Shown in pieces: positions 63,855 to 64,000 of a DNA stretch of 64,000 nucleotides. Below the pieces are notes generated by a model. The model did no database searches and was not told the DNA's origin. It saw nothing but the letters and a program-made list of their open reading frames with translations. The stretch lies in assembly GCF_030733205.1 (NCBI RefSeq), contig NZ_JASHJL010000024.1, positions 19,172 through 83,171 of the forward strand, given 5' to 3'. Position 1 is the stretch's first letter; each line of letters starts with the position of its first letter. The translations under genes were made by a program, and so were the position numbers. Origin of the DNA: Mameliella sp. MMSF_3455. GTDB taxonomy: Bacteria > Pseudomonadota > Alphaproteobacteria > Rhodobacterales > Rhodobacteraceae.

Positions 63855-64000
63855 ATGACCGAACAGACCACACCCGAGACAGCCACCCCCGTCTATCCGC
63901 CCTCCGCCGACCTGGCGGCCAAGGCCCACGTTGACGCGTCGCGGTATGACGAGATGTACGCGCGGTCGGTGTCCGACCCCGAGGGGTTCTGGGCGGAGCA
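63855..64000 (+). CDS. acs: Acetyl-CoA synthetase, N-terminal fragment
   Basis: The first 48 codons of a gene running off the right edge. They read MTEQTTPETATPVYPPSADL and continue with AHVDASRYDEMYARSVSDPEGFW, the standard N-terminus of AMP-forming acetyl-CoA synthetase, which activates acetate to acetyl-CoA. A GAGGGAG ribosome site precedes the ATG. A propionyl-CoA synthetase cannot be excluded from this fragment. Confidence 0.82.
   Translation, partial: MTEQTTPETATPVYPPSADLAAKAHVDASRYDEMYARSVSDPEGFWAE

Noticed and set aside
1..64000. tRNA or rRNA genes, CRISPR arrays, intact insertion sequences, replication origin
   Set aside because: None of their characteristic sequences or repeat patterns was seen on either strand.

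Overview
The window is chromosomal DNA of high G+C from an alphaproteobacterium, most likely a marine or soil member of the Rhodobacterales (Roseobacter group). This is inferred from the heterotetrameric sarcosine oxidase operon, the complete aerobic-type cobalamin pathway with bluE and cobE, TRAP transporters of both the TAXI and DctPQM types, CcmI, NnrU and the gene order. I saw no tRNA, rRNA, CRISPR array or intact insertion sequence.

Layout. 1-6307 (minus strand): start of an Fe/Mn superoxide dismutase gene, a small secreted protein, and the sarcosine oxidase operon soxB, small membrane ORF, soxD, soxA, soxG. 6477-8653 (plus): ccmI, ruvX and a small DUF1289 gene. 8789-11396 (minus): dusA, a TauE/SafE exporter and a PhyH-like dioxygenase. 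11397-12046: a decayed phage-type integrase next to the 5' end of dusA. 12047-19273: a catabolic locus with a GntR regulator, a fused TAXI-TRAP permease, its binding protein, a PcaB/adenylosuccinate-lyase-type lyase, a frameshifted SDR gene and a LysR regulator. 19887-22581: nnrU, hemN and a PACE-type membrane protein. 22603-25089 (minus): a sugar-type operon of lyxose isomerase family protein, aldo/keto reductase and FAH hydrolase.

25224-54232 is dominated by vitamin B12. A plus-strand cobalamin riboswitch leads an ECF cobalt (or nickel) uptake operon with gene order K-M-L-Q-O. After a secreted trypsin-like protease comes a large block of cob genes. A second riboswitch, on the minus strand at about 44800-44975, leads a DUF1636 gene, cobW, cobN, cobG, cobH, cobI and cobJ. 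cobK lies inverted inside this run, followed on the minus strand by cobL, cobE, cobM, cobB, cobA and cobF. In the opposite direction are cobO, a DUF1289 fusion protein, a HAD hydrolase and cobQ. A minus-strand unit (phosphatase, bluE, cbiB, cobC) makes the aminopropanol-phosphate arm, and a plus-strand unit (cobP, cobU/T, cobV/S) assembles the nucleotide loop. CobS and CobT chelatase subunits, cobR and bluB are not in the window.

54354-58401: a MarR regulator and an arsenate-resistance operon (ArsR-ArsC fusion, GAPDH, ArsJ) with two matching operators. 58559-64000: an aminotransferase, a small secreted protein, a DctPQM TRAP transporter and the start of acetyl-CoA synthetase.

The most unusual structure is a dispersed two-hairpin repeat of about 65 bp found four times. 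Three copies are intergenic and one lies in frame inside cobN. Other points of interest are the inverted cobK with overlapping start codons, the integrase remnant beside dusA, several perfect inverted-repeat operators, and two unexplained proteins (the DUF1289 fusion and the HAD hydrolase) embedded in the cobalamin operon.
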